A DNA stretch of 64,000 nt from Defluviitaleaceae bacterium (lineage in GTDB: Bacteria; Bacillota; Clostridia; Lachnospirales; WQUN01): assembly GCA_009780315.1 (NCBI GenBank), contig WRAH01000010.1:1-64000 (forward strand), written 5' to 3'. Positions 1-8,619 of the stretch are shown in pieces (position 1 is the stretch's first letter; each line of letters opens with the position of its first letter). The notes under the pieces are model-generated. The model saw nothing but the letters and a program-made list of their open reading frames with translations. It had not been told where the DNA came from and searched no databases. Position numbers and translations under genes: made by a program.

Positions 1-504
1 CCAACTGCCGAAGGTGCAATAAAAATTGCGATAGAAGAAACGGATATAACCATCCATGGTAATCATATGATGGTTATAGGTTATGGGCGCATAGGCGCAG
101 TATTGTGCAAAATGCTTGCAGGGATAGGCGCGAAAGTCACTGCGATTGTCAACACATCCCACGCGGCGGCGCAGGCAAAAAGTGCAGGACACAAAGTCGT
201 ATTTTTTAAAGACATGAACACCTGTCTTCACAAAATGGATATTATTTTTAACACAGTGCCTACAATTTTATTGGATGAAACCAACTTACCACGCATTCGC
301 GAGTCTACCTTAATTATTGACTTGGCATCTTCCCCGGGAGGTATTGATGGGTCTGTAAGCCGCAATCTTGGGTTAAAAGTCCTATTTACAAACTCTTTAC
401 CCGGAAAAATTGCACCTATAACCACTGCTGAATATATTTTTAACACAGTGAATCAAATCATTTCGGAATTGGAGGACTTAGAATGCTTAAAGGAAAACGT
501 ATAG
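1..504 (+). CDS. dpaA: dipicolinate synthase subunit A, C-terminal part (5' end outside window)
   Basis: The frame is open from base 1, so this is the C-terminal 167 residues of a longer protein. It contains a Rossmann-type nucleotide-binding motif (VIGYGRIGA, about residues 25-33 of the visible part) and the segment PTAEGAIKIAIEET at its start, both typical of SpoVFA/DpaA. DpaA and DpaB together make dipicolinic acid from the lysine pathway intermediate in the mother cell during sporulation. It overlaps dpaB by 22 bases, which implies translational coupling. It ends with TAG. The family call rests on sequence motifs and on the following dpaB gene. Confidence 0.93.
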   Translation, partial: PTAEGAIKIAIEETDITIHGNHMMVIGYGRIGAVLCKMLAGIGAKVTAIVNTSHAAAQAKSAGHKVVFFKDMNTCLHKMDIIFNTVPTILLDETNLPRIRESTLIIDLASSPGGIDGSVSRNLGLKVLFTNSLPGKIAPITTAEYIFNTVNQIISELEDLECLKENV

Positions 505-1058
505 GCATTGCAATTACAGGGTCATTTTGCATGTTTGATGCCGCCCTTGAAGTGATGGAAGCCCTTGTGGGCGAAGGCGCGATACTCACATTTATACTAT
601 CCCCTGCTACCAATGAAATGGATACAAAATTCGGCACAGCTGAGGACTTTAGAGAAAAACTGGAAAAACTAAGCCCCAATCCACTCATTCGCACCATTCC
701 CGAGGCTGAACCCATTGGGCCTAAAAAACTGTTAGACGCACTTATCGTTTTACCTGCCACAGGAAACACAATGGCAAAACTCGCCGCAGGCATTACAGAC
801 ACCCCTACAACCATGGCAGTCAAATCCCACTTGCGCAATGGCAGTCCAGTTGTCATTGGCATATCCAGCAACGATGCACTGGGCATGGGTGCGAAAAATA
901 TAGGGCATTTACTCGCCTCAAGAAATATTTACTTTATCCCCTTTGGGCAAGATGATGCAATGGGAAAACCCCGCTCTATGGTTTTTAGCAAAGAACATGT
1001 GATTCCCGCAGTACAAGAAGCTTTAAAAGGGCGGCAAGTTCAACCCCTGTTGATATAA
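483..1058 (+). CDS. dpaB: dipicolinate synthase subunit B
   Basis: A 191-residue flavoprotein-like protein with the family N-terminus (GKRIGIAITGSFCMFD) and the conserved central LPATGNTMAKLAAGITD region. This is the normal length of SpoVFB/DpaB, the flavin-binding partner of DpaA in dipicolinate synthesis. The ATG lies inside dpaA, 7 bases after a GGAGG at 471-475. The pair identifies the host as an endospore former. An intrinsic terminator follows directly, so the two genes end a transcription unit. Confidence 0.95.
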   Translation: MLKGKRIGIAITGSFCMFDAALEVMEALVGEGAILTFILSPATNEMDTKFGTAEDFREKLEKLSPNPLIRTIPEAEPIGPKKLLDALIVLPATGNTMAKLAAGITDTPTTMAVKSHLRNGSPVVIGISSNDALGMGAKNIGHLLASRNIYFIPFGQDDAMGKPRSMVFSKEHVIPAVQEALKGRQVQPLLI

Positions 1059-1060
1059 AA

Positions 1061-1092
1061 AAAGCAAGGTGCATTTTGCACTTTGCTTTTTT
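1061..1092 (+). terminator. intrinsic terminator of dpaAB
   Basis: A 12-bp stem (AAAGCAAGGTGC / GCACTTTGCTTT with one G-T pair) is followed by a T run. It lies 2 bases after the dpaB stop. Confidence 0.85.
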
Positions 1093-1157
1093 ACTAAAAA
1101 CCGTTATAATACAAAAGTTAGAAAGTAATGGATAAACCCTTAGAATGGAGGTCACTT

Positions 1158-2324
1158 GTGAACATACGCAAATTAATAAAAGAAGAGTTTTCTCAACACG
1201 AGGGAATTTGCCAAAAAGTTTTTTTTGATATCCCACGCAGGCCCCTTGAAGAAGCACAACATGATGGTGATGAAAATGTGAGTTTTGGTGCGTTTGATGA
1301 TGGCGGGCAGTTACAATCTGCATTAACAATTTTGCCATATACTATGCGCGTAAACGACCAGCATGTAAAAATGGGTGGCATTGGCAATGTTGTTACTTTG
1401 CCAGAAGCCCGCGGCAAAGGTTTTGTCCGTGAAATTTTTAGAGCCGCATTTTCAGAGATGATTGATGCAGGGCAAATGTTCTCGTTTTTGTTTCCGTTTT
1501 CCTATGTGTATTATCGTAAACTTGGATATGAAATGTGTCATCCTGTGCAAATGGTTAGTATTCCTATAGATGCATTTGCTTCATATCGTAATGGCGCACA
1601 GTTTGAAGCGTATACACAAGGTCATTCTACCAAGCCTTTTGCAGAAATATATGAGGGTTTTGCCCAATGCCGCAATTTATCCATTGTGCGCAGTGAAGAT
1701 AATTGGAAAAAAATCTTAAACCGTGACCCATACCACAAGTTGCAGTTCACATACCTTGGTTCGGATGCTTACATCTTATATGATGCAGAAAAGAGCCTTG
1801 AGGGTAATCGTCTGGTTATTAAAGAATGCTGTTGGAAAACACCAGAAGCCTTGGGTGATATTTTTGGATTTTTGTCAAACATGGGTGCAGAGTTTTCACA
1901 TGTAAAATGGATGCTTCCCTGTGATGTAAACATTCACGCATTATTTCCAGAACTTTATAAAATAGATTGGCAGATAAACAGCAGTGGAATGAATCGCATT
2001 ATGGATGTACAAGCTGCCTTGTCAACCCTTCATGTGCCTGAAGGCAGTGGAAAAATTACTATCAATGTAGAAGATAGTTTCTGGAAAAGTAATTCTGGTG
2101 CGTATATTGTTGAATGGGAAAGTGGAAAATTAGTGGCAAAAAAACTACAAAGTGTCGTCTCTGCCGACCTATCCACCACCATTCAAACCCTGACACAATT
2201 GACCACAGGTTATCTCACCCCAGAAGAATCTATGTACAAACCCTGCACAACAATACTTGGTGCGTATAAGGAGCTTGCCGCCTTGTTCCCCAAACAAAAG
2301 CTATTTATGACAGAGCGGTTTTAG
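1158..2324 (+). CDS. Eis-like GNAT family N-acetyltransferase
   Basis: A 388-residue protein of the Eis/COG4552 architecture. The N-terminal GNAT domain carries the acetyl-CoA loop (PEARGKGF). A second GNAT-like half follows, and a C-terminal sterol-carrier-like domain ends near FMTERF. Members acetylate amines, including aminoglycosides in some species, but the substrate here cannot be told. The GTG at 1158 is chosen because GGAGG (1147-1151) lies 6 bases before it; an in-frame ATG at 1128 has no ribosome binding site. The gene stands alone between the dpaB terminator and rubrerythrin. Confidence 0.85.
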   Translation: MNIRKLIKEEFSQHEGICQKVFFDIPRRPLEEAQHDGDENVSFGAFDDGGQLQSALTILPYTMRVNDQHVKMGGIGNVVTLPEARGKGFVREIFRAAFSEMIDAGQMFSFLFPFSYVYYRKLGYEMCHPVQMVSIPIDAFASYRNGAQFEAYTQGHSTKPFAEIYEGFAQCRNLSIVRSEDNWKKILNRDPYHKLQFTYLGSDAYILYDAEKSLEGNRLVIKECCWKTPEALGDIFGFLSNMGAEFSHVKWMLPCDVNIHALFPELYKIDWQINSSGMNRIMDVQAALSTLHVPEGSGKITINVEDSFWKSNSGAYIVEWESGKLVAKKLQSVVSADLSTTIQTLTQLTTGYLTPEESMYKPCTTILGAYKELAALFPKQKLFMTERF

Positions 2325-2371
2325 ATTTTGCCGAAGCTGTCAAAATATATAAATGAGAGGATAGATTTACT

Positions 2372-2914
2372 ATGCCAGATTTAAAAGGTTCAAGAACAGA
2401 AGCCAATTTAATGGCTGCCTTTGCGGGGGAATCCCAAGCCCGCAATAAGTACACCTATTATGCCGCCCGTGCAAAAAAAGATGGGTATGAGCAAATTGCA
2501 AGAATTTTCAATGACACGGCTGACAATGAAAAAGAACACGCAAAACTATGGTTTAAATATCTTCATGACGGAGAAGTGCCTGACACCGTTGCCAATTTAA
2601 AAGATGCCGCCGCAGGTGAACACTATGAGTGGACGGACATGTATGCACAGTTTGCAAAAGAAGCCCGTGAAGAAGGCTTTGAAGAAATAGCAAACCGTTT
2701 TGAAATGGTGGGCGCAATCGAAAAAGAACATGAAGAACGCTATAATGCTTTGCTAAAAAATGTTGAAGAAAACAAAGTCTTTAAAAAAGATAATGATGTA
2801 GAATGGGAATGCGGCAATTGTGGTCATCGTCATCATGGACAAAGCGTTACAGGTATTTGCCCAGTATGCGACCACCCAAGGTCATATTTTGCGGTGAGTG
2901 CAAGAAATTACTAA
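2372..2914 (+). CDS. rbr: rubrerythrin
   Basis: A 180-residue protein with an N-terminal four-helix diiron domain (paired E..EKEH motifs near residues 50-56 and the second at 118-121) and a C-terminal rubredoxin-like iron site (CGNCG near 147-151 and CPVCDHP near 163-169). Rubrerythrin reduces hydrogen peroxide in the cytoplasm of anaerobes. A GAGAGGA ribosome binding site precedes the ATG. The stop is 3 bases before the next gene, so the two are probably one transcript. Confidence 0.96.
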   Translation: MPDLKGSRTEANLMAAFAGESQARNKYTYYAARAKKDGYEQIARIFNDTADNEKEHAKLWFKYLHDGEVPDTVANLKDAAAGEHYEWTDMYAQFAKEAREEGFEEIANRFEMVGAIEKEHEERYNALLKNVEENKVFKKDNDVEWECGNCGHRHHGQSVTGICPVCDHPRSYFAVSARNY

Positions 2915-2917
2915 ACC

Positions 2918-3259
2918 ATGAGTATCCAAATTTTCGGCAAAGCCAAGTGCTTTGAAACGAAAAAAGCAGAACGATACTTTAAAGAACGCCGCATGGAATA
3001 TCACTATAAGGATATTGGAAAATATGGACTAAGTAAGGGCGAATATCAAAGTGTAAAAAATGCAGTAGGCGGTATGGACGCGTTAATAGATGAAAAGTCC
3101 AAAGCGTATGAATCCCAATTTATAAAATACCTAGCCGACAAATCAGATGCAGAAGAACGCCTGCAAGAAAACCCAAGTATGTTTAAAACCCCAATAGTCC
3201 GCAATGGAAAAAAAGCCACCATAGGCTATCAACCAGAAATATGGGCTAGTTGGAAATAG
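2918..3259 (+). CDS. ArsC/Spx family thioredoxin-fold protein
   Basis: A 113-residue protein of the ArsC/Spx/MgsR group: beta-strand IQIFGKAKCFETKKAERYF, the basic helix, and the C-terminal P-I-V-R motif (FKTPIVRNGKK). Only one cysteine (Cys11, followed by FETKKAE) sits at the active-site position, as in single-Cys ArsC-like proteins. It probably acts in thiol or oxidative-stress chemistry and not in arsenate resistance, since no ars genes are near. It starts 3 bases after rubrerythrin with no clear ribosome binding site of its own, so it is likely translationally coupled. Confidence 0.8.
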   Translation: MSIQIFGKAKCFETKKAERYFKERRMEYHYKDIGKYGLSKGEYQSVKNAVGGMDALIDEKSKAYESQFIKYLADKSDAEERLQENPSMFKTPIVRNGKKATIGYQPEIWASWK

Positions 3260-3260
3260 T

Positions 3261-3303
3261 AAAAAGGGACGGTTTGTTTTATCAACAAAACCGTCCCTTT
3301 TTT
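3261..3303. terminator. bidirectional terminator between convergent genes
   Basis: A long stem (AAAGGGACGGTTTG paired with AAACCGTCCCTTT) has A-rich and T-rich flanks on both sides. It serves the rubrerythrin unit on the plus strand and the ABC transporter operon on the minus strand. Confidence 0.85.
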
Positions 3304-4892
3304 TATGCAATTTTATCTAGTCTTACAATTTCATCAAATAGACATTGGAATCGCTCATCGTTTTCATGGGTTATAACAATGCATGTTAAGTTTTTGTCCG
3401 TAAACAAATCTGAAAGGATTTTACAAGAGGTTTCCAAGTCAATGCCAGATGTTATTTCATCCATAATCAAAATTTGGGGGTTGTGCAATAAAGCACGTGC
3501 AAGTACAATGCGTTGTTTTTCTCCACCAGACAAACCTGATGTGTTGGAAATGGGACGTGTTAAATCTTCTTCACTTGAAAGAAATTTGGATGCTCTAGTT
3601 ATTGACAACACGCGGTCAAGTTTAGTTTGTTCAGGGCGTTCTTCAAGAAATGTTAGATTGTTAAGTGCTGTATCGTTAAAGAGATAAGGGTCTTGGCGAA
3701 CATATCGCAAAATGCGGTTATAGTCTCCAGTATCAACATCTCTAATATCTTCTCCATCAATGGTTATGCTACCATCAAACGCCATAAACTCTAAAGCAAG
3801 GGCGCGGGCAATGCTGGTTTTTCCATATCCAGATGGTGCAAAGATGGCATATTTACCGCCTTTTTTAAAGTGAAGGTTTAAATTTTTCACTACATAAGTA
3901 TCTTCATCGTATTTTAATCCTAGCCCTTTGATTTCAATATTATGTTCAAAGGTAGCTTTCGGTACTTTGGGTGGTTCTTGGGGATTTTTTTCATTTGCTT
4001 TTTCCAGCAAGCCTTTTGCAGAGCGCATTCCGTTTAATCCTTCTATAAACTCCATGGTAGGGTGTCCTACATTTTGCATAAGGTTTGAAACTGTGATAAG
4101 CGCGCCCATGGCTATATCTCCAGTAATGACAAAATAAGAACCTAGTCCAATAGTAGTAAAAAATAAAGCAAAATTTGAATAGCGTCCGACAAGATTTGCT
4201 ATAGCTTCAAAAAATAACGCTTTCATGCGAGCCTTTTCAACAACTGCATTGGCTTGTTCATGTCTTTTTAAAAAGACATCTTGCTTGTCATAGGCTATGA
4301 TATCTCTTTGACCTTGTATGCAATCACGTGCAACATCTACATATTTTGAAGTTTCGTTTGAATAAGCTTTGGTACGTTTATTCATGCCTTTGCTAAAAGG
4401 GGCAGTGATAAAAGAAAATAGCAAAACAGCACCCAAAATAGCAAGTGTCAACCAAGGGCTTATCCAAATCATAGCACCTAAAGAAAGCACAATACGTGCT
4501 ATACGTGCGGCGGCCAAGGCTTTATGCGTATAATAATTATTCCTTAATACATCAATGTCTGCTGTAAAAAAACTTAAATCTTTATTGCTATCATCAATAG
4601 GGGTTTTTAAACGGCGACCAAAAAGAAAGTTCATACGTTGCCGTTTTGATAAAAAAAGCATTTCACTTACATAACTTATTCTAAAACGTACTGCAATAAG
4701 ATTCATAATAAAGTCTACAGGCCATATGCCTATAATCAGTGCAACCGTGAAAATAAGTGCAGAAAGGTCTTGTGTAACCGCCGCGTCCATTAGTGAGCCA
4801 AGCAAAAATGCTGTAGCCACTGATGTCACCGCAGTAAAAATAGCGAAAATAACAACAATGATAAAATGCAAGTGTGATTTTTTTGAACTCAT
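3303..4892 (-). CDS. ABC transporter, fused membrane and ATPase domains (second of pair)
   Basis: A 529-residue half-transporter with six predicted membrane segments (residues about 10-300) and a C-terminal ATPase domain. The ATPase has the signature LSGGEKQ, Walker B ILIMDE and the switch histidine VITHE. Its Walker A is APSGYGKT, with Ala where the first Gly normally stands. There is no N-terminal C39 peptidase, so it does not cut a leader. It is the last gene of the radical SAM peptide operon and probably forms a heterodimer with the next transporter gene to export the mature peptide. GGGAGG lies 7 bases before the ATG. Confidence 0.87.
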   Translation of the reverse strand: MSSKKSHLHFIIVVIFAIFTAVTSVATAFLLGSLMDAAVTQDLSALIFTVALIIGIWPVDFIMNLIAVRFRISYVSEMLFLSKRQRMNFLFGRRLKTPIDDSNKDLSFFTADIDVLRNNYYTHKALAAARIARIVLSLGAMIWISPWLTLAILGAVLLFSFITAPFSKGMNKRTKAYSNETSKYVDVARDCIQGQRDIIAYDKQDVFLKRHEQANAVVEKARMKALFFEAIANLVGRYSNFALFFTTIGLGSYFVITGDIAMGALITVSNLMQNVGHPTMEFIEGLNGMRSAKGLLEKANEKNPQEPPKVPKATFEHNIEIKGLGLKYDEDTYVVKNLNLHFKKGGKYAIFAPSGYGKTSIARALALEFMAFDGSITIDGEDIRDVDTGDYNRILRYVRQDPYLFNDTALNNLTFLEERPEQTKLDRVLSITRASKFLSSEEDLTRPISNTSGLSGGEKQRIVLARALLHNPQILIMDEITSGIDLETSCKILSDLFTDKNLTCIVITHENDERFQCLFDEIVRLDKIA

Positions 4893-4979
4893 GATATCCT
4901 CCCAAAAAATATGATAGCTGGCTAATGTTTAATATTATTTTATTGCTGGACACAGGACAACCTTGAGAATATCCTTTTT

Positions 4980-6653
4980 TTAACTTAAATGCACTCCTTT
5001 ATCCTCCACTACATATACCTCATCGCAAATGTCCATAGTGGCTTTGTCATGGGTAATAACAATACAAATTTTGCTTTGTGAAAGTCGTTTTATCTCTTTG
5101 TGTAAAATGACAATACTATCTTTATCAAGATTTGATGTAGGTTCGTCAAAAATGATTACAGGGCTATCTTGGTATAATGCGCGGGCTATGGCGACACGTT
5201 GCCCTTGACCACTGGATAACTCTGTTGCCCCTTCGCCAATGATAGTGTCATATCCCTCTGGCAAGGTTGTGATAAATTCATGTATACCCGCCGCAATTGC
5301 GGCTTTTTTCATAGTGGATTCATTCACATCATGTGTCATACATATGTTTTCTGTTATACTTCCACTAAATACATAGTCTGTGGGGGGGACATATGCCACA
5401 TGAGGTAAAATATTTTGCGTAAAGCAATCTTCTGTGTCTTTAAGTTTAACTGTACCTTTATGAGGTGTATAAAAGCCCATAATAATTTTTGACAGGGTGC
5501 TTTTTCCGCTACCGCTTTCACCTGTAATGGCTGTAATTTTACCTGGTAAAAAACTAAGGGAAACATCACGCAATACGGCATCATCATTGTTGTATTCGTC
5601 TTGATATGAAAAGGATACATCTTCTATCGCAAGTTTTGAAACTTTGTTGATAGGTGTATTTGGATATGAAGTTTCATCTGGCAAATGGGTAACAGAAATG
5701 ATGCGGGATACACCTGCTTTTGCTTCGGAAAATAGCGTTATATACTGGTTTAGAGATAAGACAGGACGGTATAAATTGCCGCGCAAAGCCATGATAGCCA
5801 ACACTTCACCTACGGTTAGCATTTCTCTCATAACAAAAAAACCACCCAAAGCATATACAGTGAATGTTAATAGTTCATTATATACATTGTTGACTTGGGC
5901 ATGATATGCACCAACTTTGGCGCGTTTTATAGATGCTTTCTCTTTTATAATGTTCAAACTCCTGTGTTTAGCAGCCAGTTTATCAATCATGAAAAATGCT
6001 CTAAAAAGAAATGCTTTTGAAAATCCTTCATGCATATTTTTGCGTACACTTTCCTCTGCTTTCGTCAACTCCTTTGCTCTCCGCTCTATTACAGGTGCAA
6101 ATCCATTCATAATTAAATATGCAATTGGAAGCGTAGCTGCAATAATCGCTGACAATTGCCAATTTATGAAAAACATCATAATGACAGAACCCAAAACCAT
6201 AAGCGTATTCCACACAAAACTCTCTGATAAAAAATCAAAAAGTGAAATTGTTTTTTGGGTGTCATCCGTTGTTAATGTCATAAGCTCTGCGGAATGCTTG
6301 TTTTGCATATCTTTATATTTGCGGCTGAAAAATTTTCTTAGTATATATTCTCTTAAACTAACCTGCATTCTGATGAAAACAATATGTCCTACATAATCTC
6401 TGACATATATACCTATACAAATGAAACTAACACCAATAGCTATGAGTATGGCAGAATACCCAATACTACCTTCGACTCCACCCAGCGTTACATCCACTAA
6501 ATTTATAGTGGCATGTATCATAATAAAAGCACCTGTTGATATTAACATTACAAAGAGGGTTTTAATGAGCAATAGATGTCTTACACCCTTAGTAAAAAAC
6601 CATGCAAAGTTTAAATACTTTTCCTTTTTTGTTTTCTTATTATTTTTCAGCAT
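4980..6653 (-). CDS. ABC transporter, fused membrane and ATPase domains (first of pair)
   Basis: A 557-residue half-transporter: membrane domain in residues about 25-310, then an ATPase with Walker A GESGSGKST, signature LSSGQGQ, Walker B VIIFDE and VITHD. It lacks a peptidase domain. It lies between the 32-residue Cys peptide gene (upstream, past a hairpin) and the second transporter gene, all on the minus strand. Together the two look like a heterodimeric exporter, with this subunit carrying the standard Walker A. The likely cargo is the neighbouring peptide, inferred from position only. Confidence 0.88.
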   Translation of the reverse strand: MLKNNKKTKKEKYLNFAWFFTKGVRHLLLIKTLFVMLISTGAFIMIHATINLVDVTLGGVEGSIGYSAILIAIGVSFICIGIYVRDYVGHIVFIRMQVSLREYILRKFFSRKYKDMQNKHSAELMTLTTDDTQKTISLFDFLSESFVWNTLMVLGSVIMMFFINWQLSAIIAATLPIAYLIMNGFAPVIERRAKELTKAEESVRKNMHEGFSKAFLFRAFFMIDKLAAKHRSLNIIKEKASIKRAKVGAYHAQVNNVYNELLTFTVYALGGFFVMREMLTVGEVLAIMALRGNLYRPVLSLNQYITLFSEAKAGVSRIISVTHLPDETSYPNTPINKVSKLAIEDVSFSYQDEYNNDDAVLRDVSLSFLPGKITAITGESGSGKSTLSKIIMGFYTPHKGTVKLKDTEDCFTQNILPHVAYVPPTDYVFSGSITENICMTHDVNESTMKKAAIAAGIHEFITTLPEGYDTIIGEGATELSSGQGQRVAIARALYQDSPVIIFDEPTSNLDKDSIVILHKEIKRLSQSKICIVITHDKATMDICDEVYVVEDKGVHLS

Positions 6654-6676
6654 GATACCATCCTTCTTTCATTAAC

Positions 6677-6722
6677 AAGAACAAAAAGACGATGTGATTA
6701 TGCACAAACGTCTTTTGTTCTT
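6677..6722 (-). terminator. hairpin between the peptide gene and the transporters
   Basis: A 14-bp stem (AAGAACAAAAGACG on the minus strand paired with CGTCTTTTTGTTCTT, one bulged T) lies just after the peptide stop. Such partial terminators after a precursor gene keep peptide mRNA in excess of transporter mRNA. The function is inferred. Confidence 0.65.
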
Positions 6723-6733
6723 ACAAGATAAAC

Positions 6734-6832
6734 TTACGCCTTACATCCTACATTTTCGGCTCCTTCACAAGGACATCCTGTGTTGTGTAAAGGATTGAAC
6801 CCTTGGTCAAAACTTTCTCTGATAATTTTCAT
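6734..6832 (-). CDS. 32-residue Cys-containing peptide, candidate radical SAM substrate
   Basis: A short gene with a strong ribosome binding site (AGGAGGT, 6838-6845) 5 bases before the ATG. The N-terminal half (MKIIRESFDQGFNPLHNTG) has no cysteine. The C-terminal part holds three (GCPCEGAENVGCKA). There is no signal peptide. This layout, a leader followed by a Cys-rich core, next to a radical SAM/SPASM gene and exporters, suggests a ribosomally made, modified peptide with thioether links (sactipeptide or ranthipeptide type). The peptide resembles no named family that I recognise, and the modification is inference. Confidence 0.72.
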   Translation of the reverse strand: MKIIRESFDQGFNPLHNTGCPCEGAENVGCKA

Positions 6833-6899
6833 ACGTACACCTCCTTTGCTTTTTTAATAAATGCTGTGTACTTTATATATGCAATGAGGAAGAGTTCCC

Positions 6900-8243
6900 C
6901 TACATACCAACAGAATATTTGAATTGGTTATATACATTGGCTTGCTGTTCTTTTTTATTGCACTCCTGTTGTTTTCCCTGTACTTTACCAAGTGGGCATA
7001 GACCACCGAAGCAAATCGGCAATATATTACATTCCTCGCATTTGTCATTTAAAAAGTTATATCGAACTACCCATGGCGCATGTTTTTGATGAAGAATATT
7101 AAATACACCCTCTTCTTCAACTTGTCCGATTTTGTTAAAATCATCATCCAATTTTAATGTGCATTTTAAAATTGCTCCATCGTAGTCTATGATAAACATA
7201 TTGGGTTTTGACGCGTAGCACAAACTATGAAATGGTTGAGAAAATACATTTTTCATTTCATTCTTTAACTCCAGACTTGCTACAATTTTTGCAATTTGAA
7301 TTTTAGACTCAACAAGATTTTCATTGGTTAATATATTAAGGTTGCTATCATTTTGTCCGCCCCATTTTTGCATATTGATATAACTTACGCTGAAACGAGG
7401 GTCATTGAAATTTTCTTTAATAAAACTATAAAAATCTTTAGCATGTGTTGTCATTTCTTCATCAAAATTAGAGCGTATAGTAATTTTAAAATCGTGGCCG
7501 GTACTTTTTGCGTACAGTAAATTAGAAACAATCGTTTCAAAAGATGGACTGCCATCTGCTTTGCATTTTCGGGCATCATGAGTAAGAGCCAGACCATCTA
7601 AAGTGATTTGAAAAAACTCGCAATTAACTGTGGCAAGCGCGTCAAATCGTTCAGGTGTTACAAGGGAGAAGTTTGTAGTAGCACTAGCGGTAAAAGGAAC
7701 ATCATGATTTTTACATATTTCCTTAGCTTGCTTTAAGAAAGCGATAACCTTATCGAATGGTAAAAAAGGCTCTCCGCCAAAAAGGTTAATTTGAACCGCA
7801 GAATGTAAATTCTTTTCAAGAGACTTGTCTATATAGGTTAATAAATTTCTATACACACTGTCAGTCATATACTTATCTTGTAAATCTTCATAACAGTACA
7901 CACAGCGAAAATTACATTGACGTGTAGGCAAAAGCGTGAGACTTAGAACATTTGATTTTAGAATAGTTTGCTCGTATTGATACAATGCCATTTCATACTC
8001 ATTGACACCAGTTTCCGCAAAAATACCGTGTTCATAAAAAACTTGGTGCATTTCGTCATCTTTATCATAATCAAAAACATAATGACTATCTTTATCAAGA
8101 AATTTTTTAAGCTTGTCTAAAAAGGGTTGTTCATCTATATGCAATATGGCACCACTTAAAGTGTTTGCTACAACATATGTACCATCATCACGGGGGATAA
8201 ACAAAGTATATTTACTTATTAAAAGTTGCTTTGACGCTGTCAT
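6900..8243 (-). CDS. radical SAM/SPASM peptide maturase
   Basis: A 447-residue enzyme. The radical SAM motif C-x3-C-x2-C is at residues 110-117 (CNFRCVYC), with the GGEP motif after it. The C-terminal SPASM region has the Cys cluster CEECNILPICFGGLCP plus further cysteines (C at SLCYA, ILKC, QECN), enough for two auxiliary iron-sulfur clusters. The N-terminal 90 residues may bind the leader, as in thioether-forming maturases. GGAGG precedes the ATG. It is the first gene of the minus-strand operon with the Cys peptide and two ABC transporters. Confidence 0.9.
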   Translation of the reverse strand: MTASKQLLISKYTLFIPRDDGTYVVANTLSGAILHIDEQPFLDKLKKFLDKDSHYVFDYDKDDEMHQVFYEHGIFAETGVNEYEMALYQYEQTILKSNVLSLTLLPTRQCNFRCVYCYEDLQDKYMTDSVYRNLLTYIDKSLEKNLHSAVQINLFGGEPFLPFDKVIAFLKQAKEICKNHDVPFTASATTNFSLVTPERFDALATVNCEFFQITLDGLALTHDARKCKADGSPSFETIVSNLLYAKSTGHDFKITIRSNFDEEMTTHAKDFYSFIKENFNDPRFSVSYINMQKWGGQNDSNLNILTNENLVESKIQIAKIVASLELKNEMKNVFSQPFHSLCYASKPNMFIIDYDGAILKCTLKLDDDFNKIGQVEEEGVFNILHQKHAPWVVRYNFLNDKCEECNILPICFGGLCPLGKVQGKQQECNKKEQQANVYNQFKYSVGM

Positions 8244-8331
8244 TAAATTCCTCCTTGAAAATAAATACCCACTGTTCTTTGGGTTTCGCTGGTTGATTAT
8301 GCTAAAAGTATAAGTGACTAAAAATAAAAAA

Positions 8332-8386
8332 GCTACACCTATTTTGATGTAAAAACAAATAATTTTTACATCAAAATAGGTGTAGC
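8332..8386 (-). terminator. perfect 24-bp inverted repeat; minus-strand terminator or attenuator
   Basis: Arms 8332-8355 and 8363-8386 are exact complements around a 7-base loop (CAAATAA). On the minus strand the stem is followed by a T run (GTAGCTTTTTT). It could end the transcript of the HTH-TPR regulator that reads through the antisense of the secreted peptide, or act as an attenuator in front of the radical SAM operon. It lies in the gap between the divergent radical SAM and secreted peptide genes. Confidence 0.7.
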
Positions 8387-8445
8387 ATAGGATGTCGAAT
8401 ATTGATATGCTTAAAGCAAAATATAGTCAAGGGAGATGTTTAAAC

Positions 8446-8613
8446 ATGATAAGAAAAAGTCGTATTGTTTCTAGGATGTTAACACTTGCTGTTGGTGCAA
8501 TGTTGGCAATGGGGTTGTTGTGGACAAGCCCAGCGGTTGTGAGTGCTGACACAAGCTATATTGAATCAATACCATTTGATTGTGATTGTCCAACTATTCG
8601 TCCTGTTAATTAA
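8446..8613 (+). CDS. 55-residue secreted peptide, candidate signalling pheromone
   Basis: The gene has GGGAG at 8431-8435, 10 bases before the ATG; longer in-frame starts lack a site. The product has a clear Sec signal peptide: positive start (MIRKSR), a hydrophobic core (residues about 12-26) and a cut site after SPAVVSA. About 21 residues would be released, with the centre SIPFDCDCPTIRPVN. It converges on an HTH-TPR regulator. Known RRNPP regulators (PlcR, NprR) use such secreted, reimported peptides, so a pheromone role is likely. It could instead be a second substrate of the radical SAM enzyme. Confidence 0.7.
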   Translation: MIRKSRIVSRMLTLAVGAMLAMGLLWTSPAVVSADTSYIESIPFDCDCPTIRPVN

Positions 8614-8619
8614 ATAAGA

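Noticed and set aside
985-1338. Minus-strand open frame over the dpaB terminator
   Set aside because: It crosses a terminator and opposes two well-supported genes.
3250-3687. Plus-strand open frame across the ABC transporter end
   Set aside because: It is the antisense shadow of the ATPase domain and starts inside a terminator.
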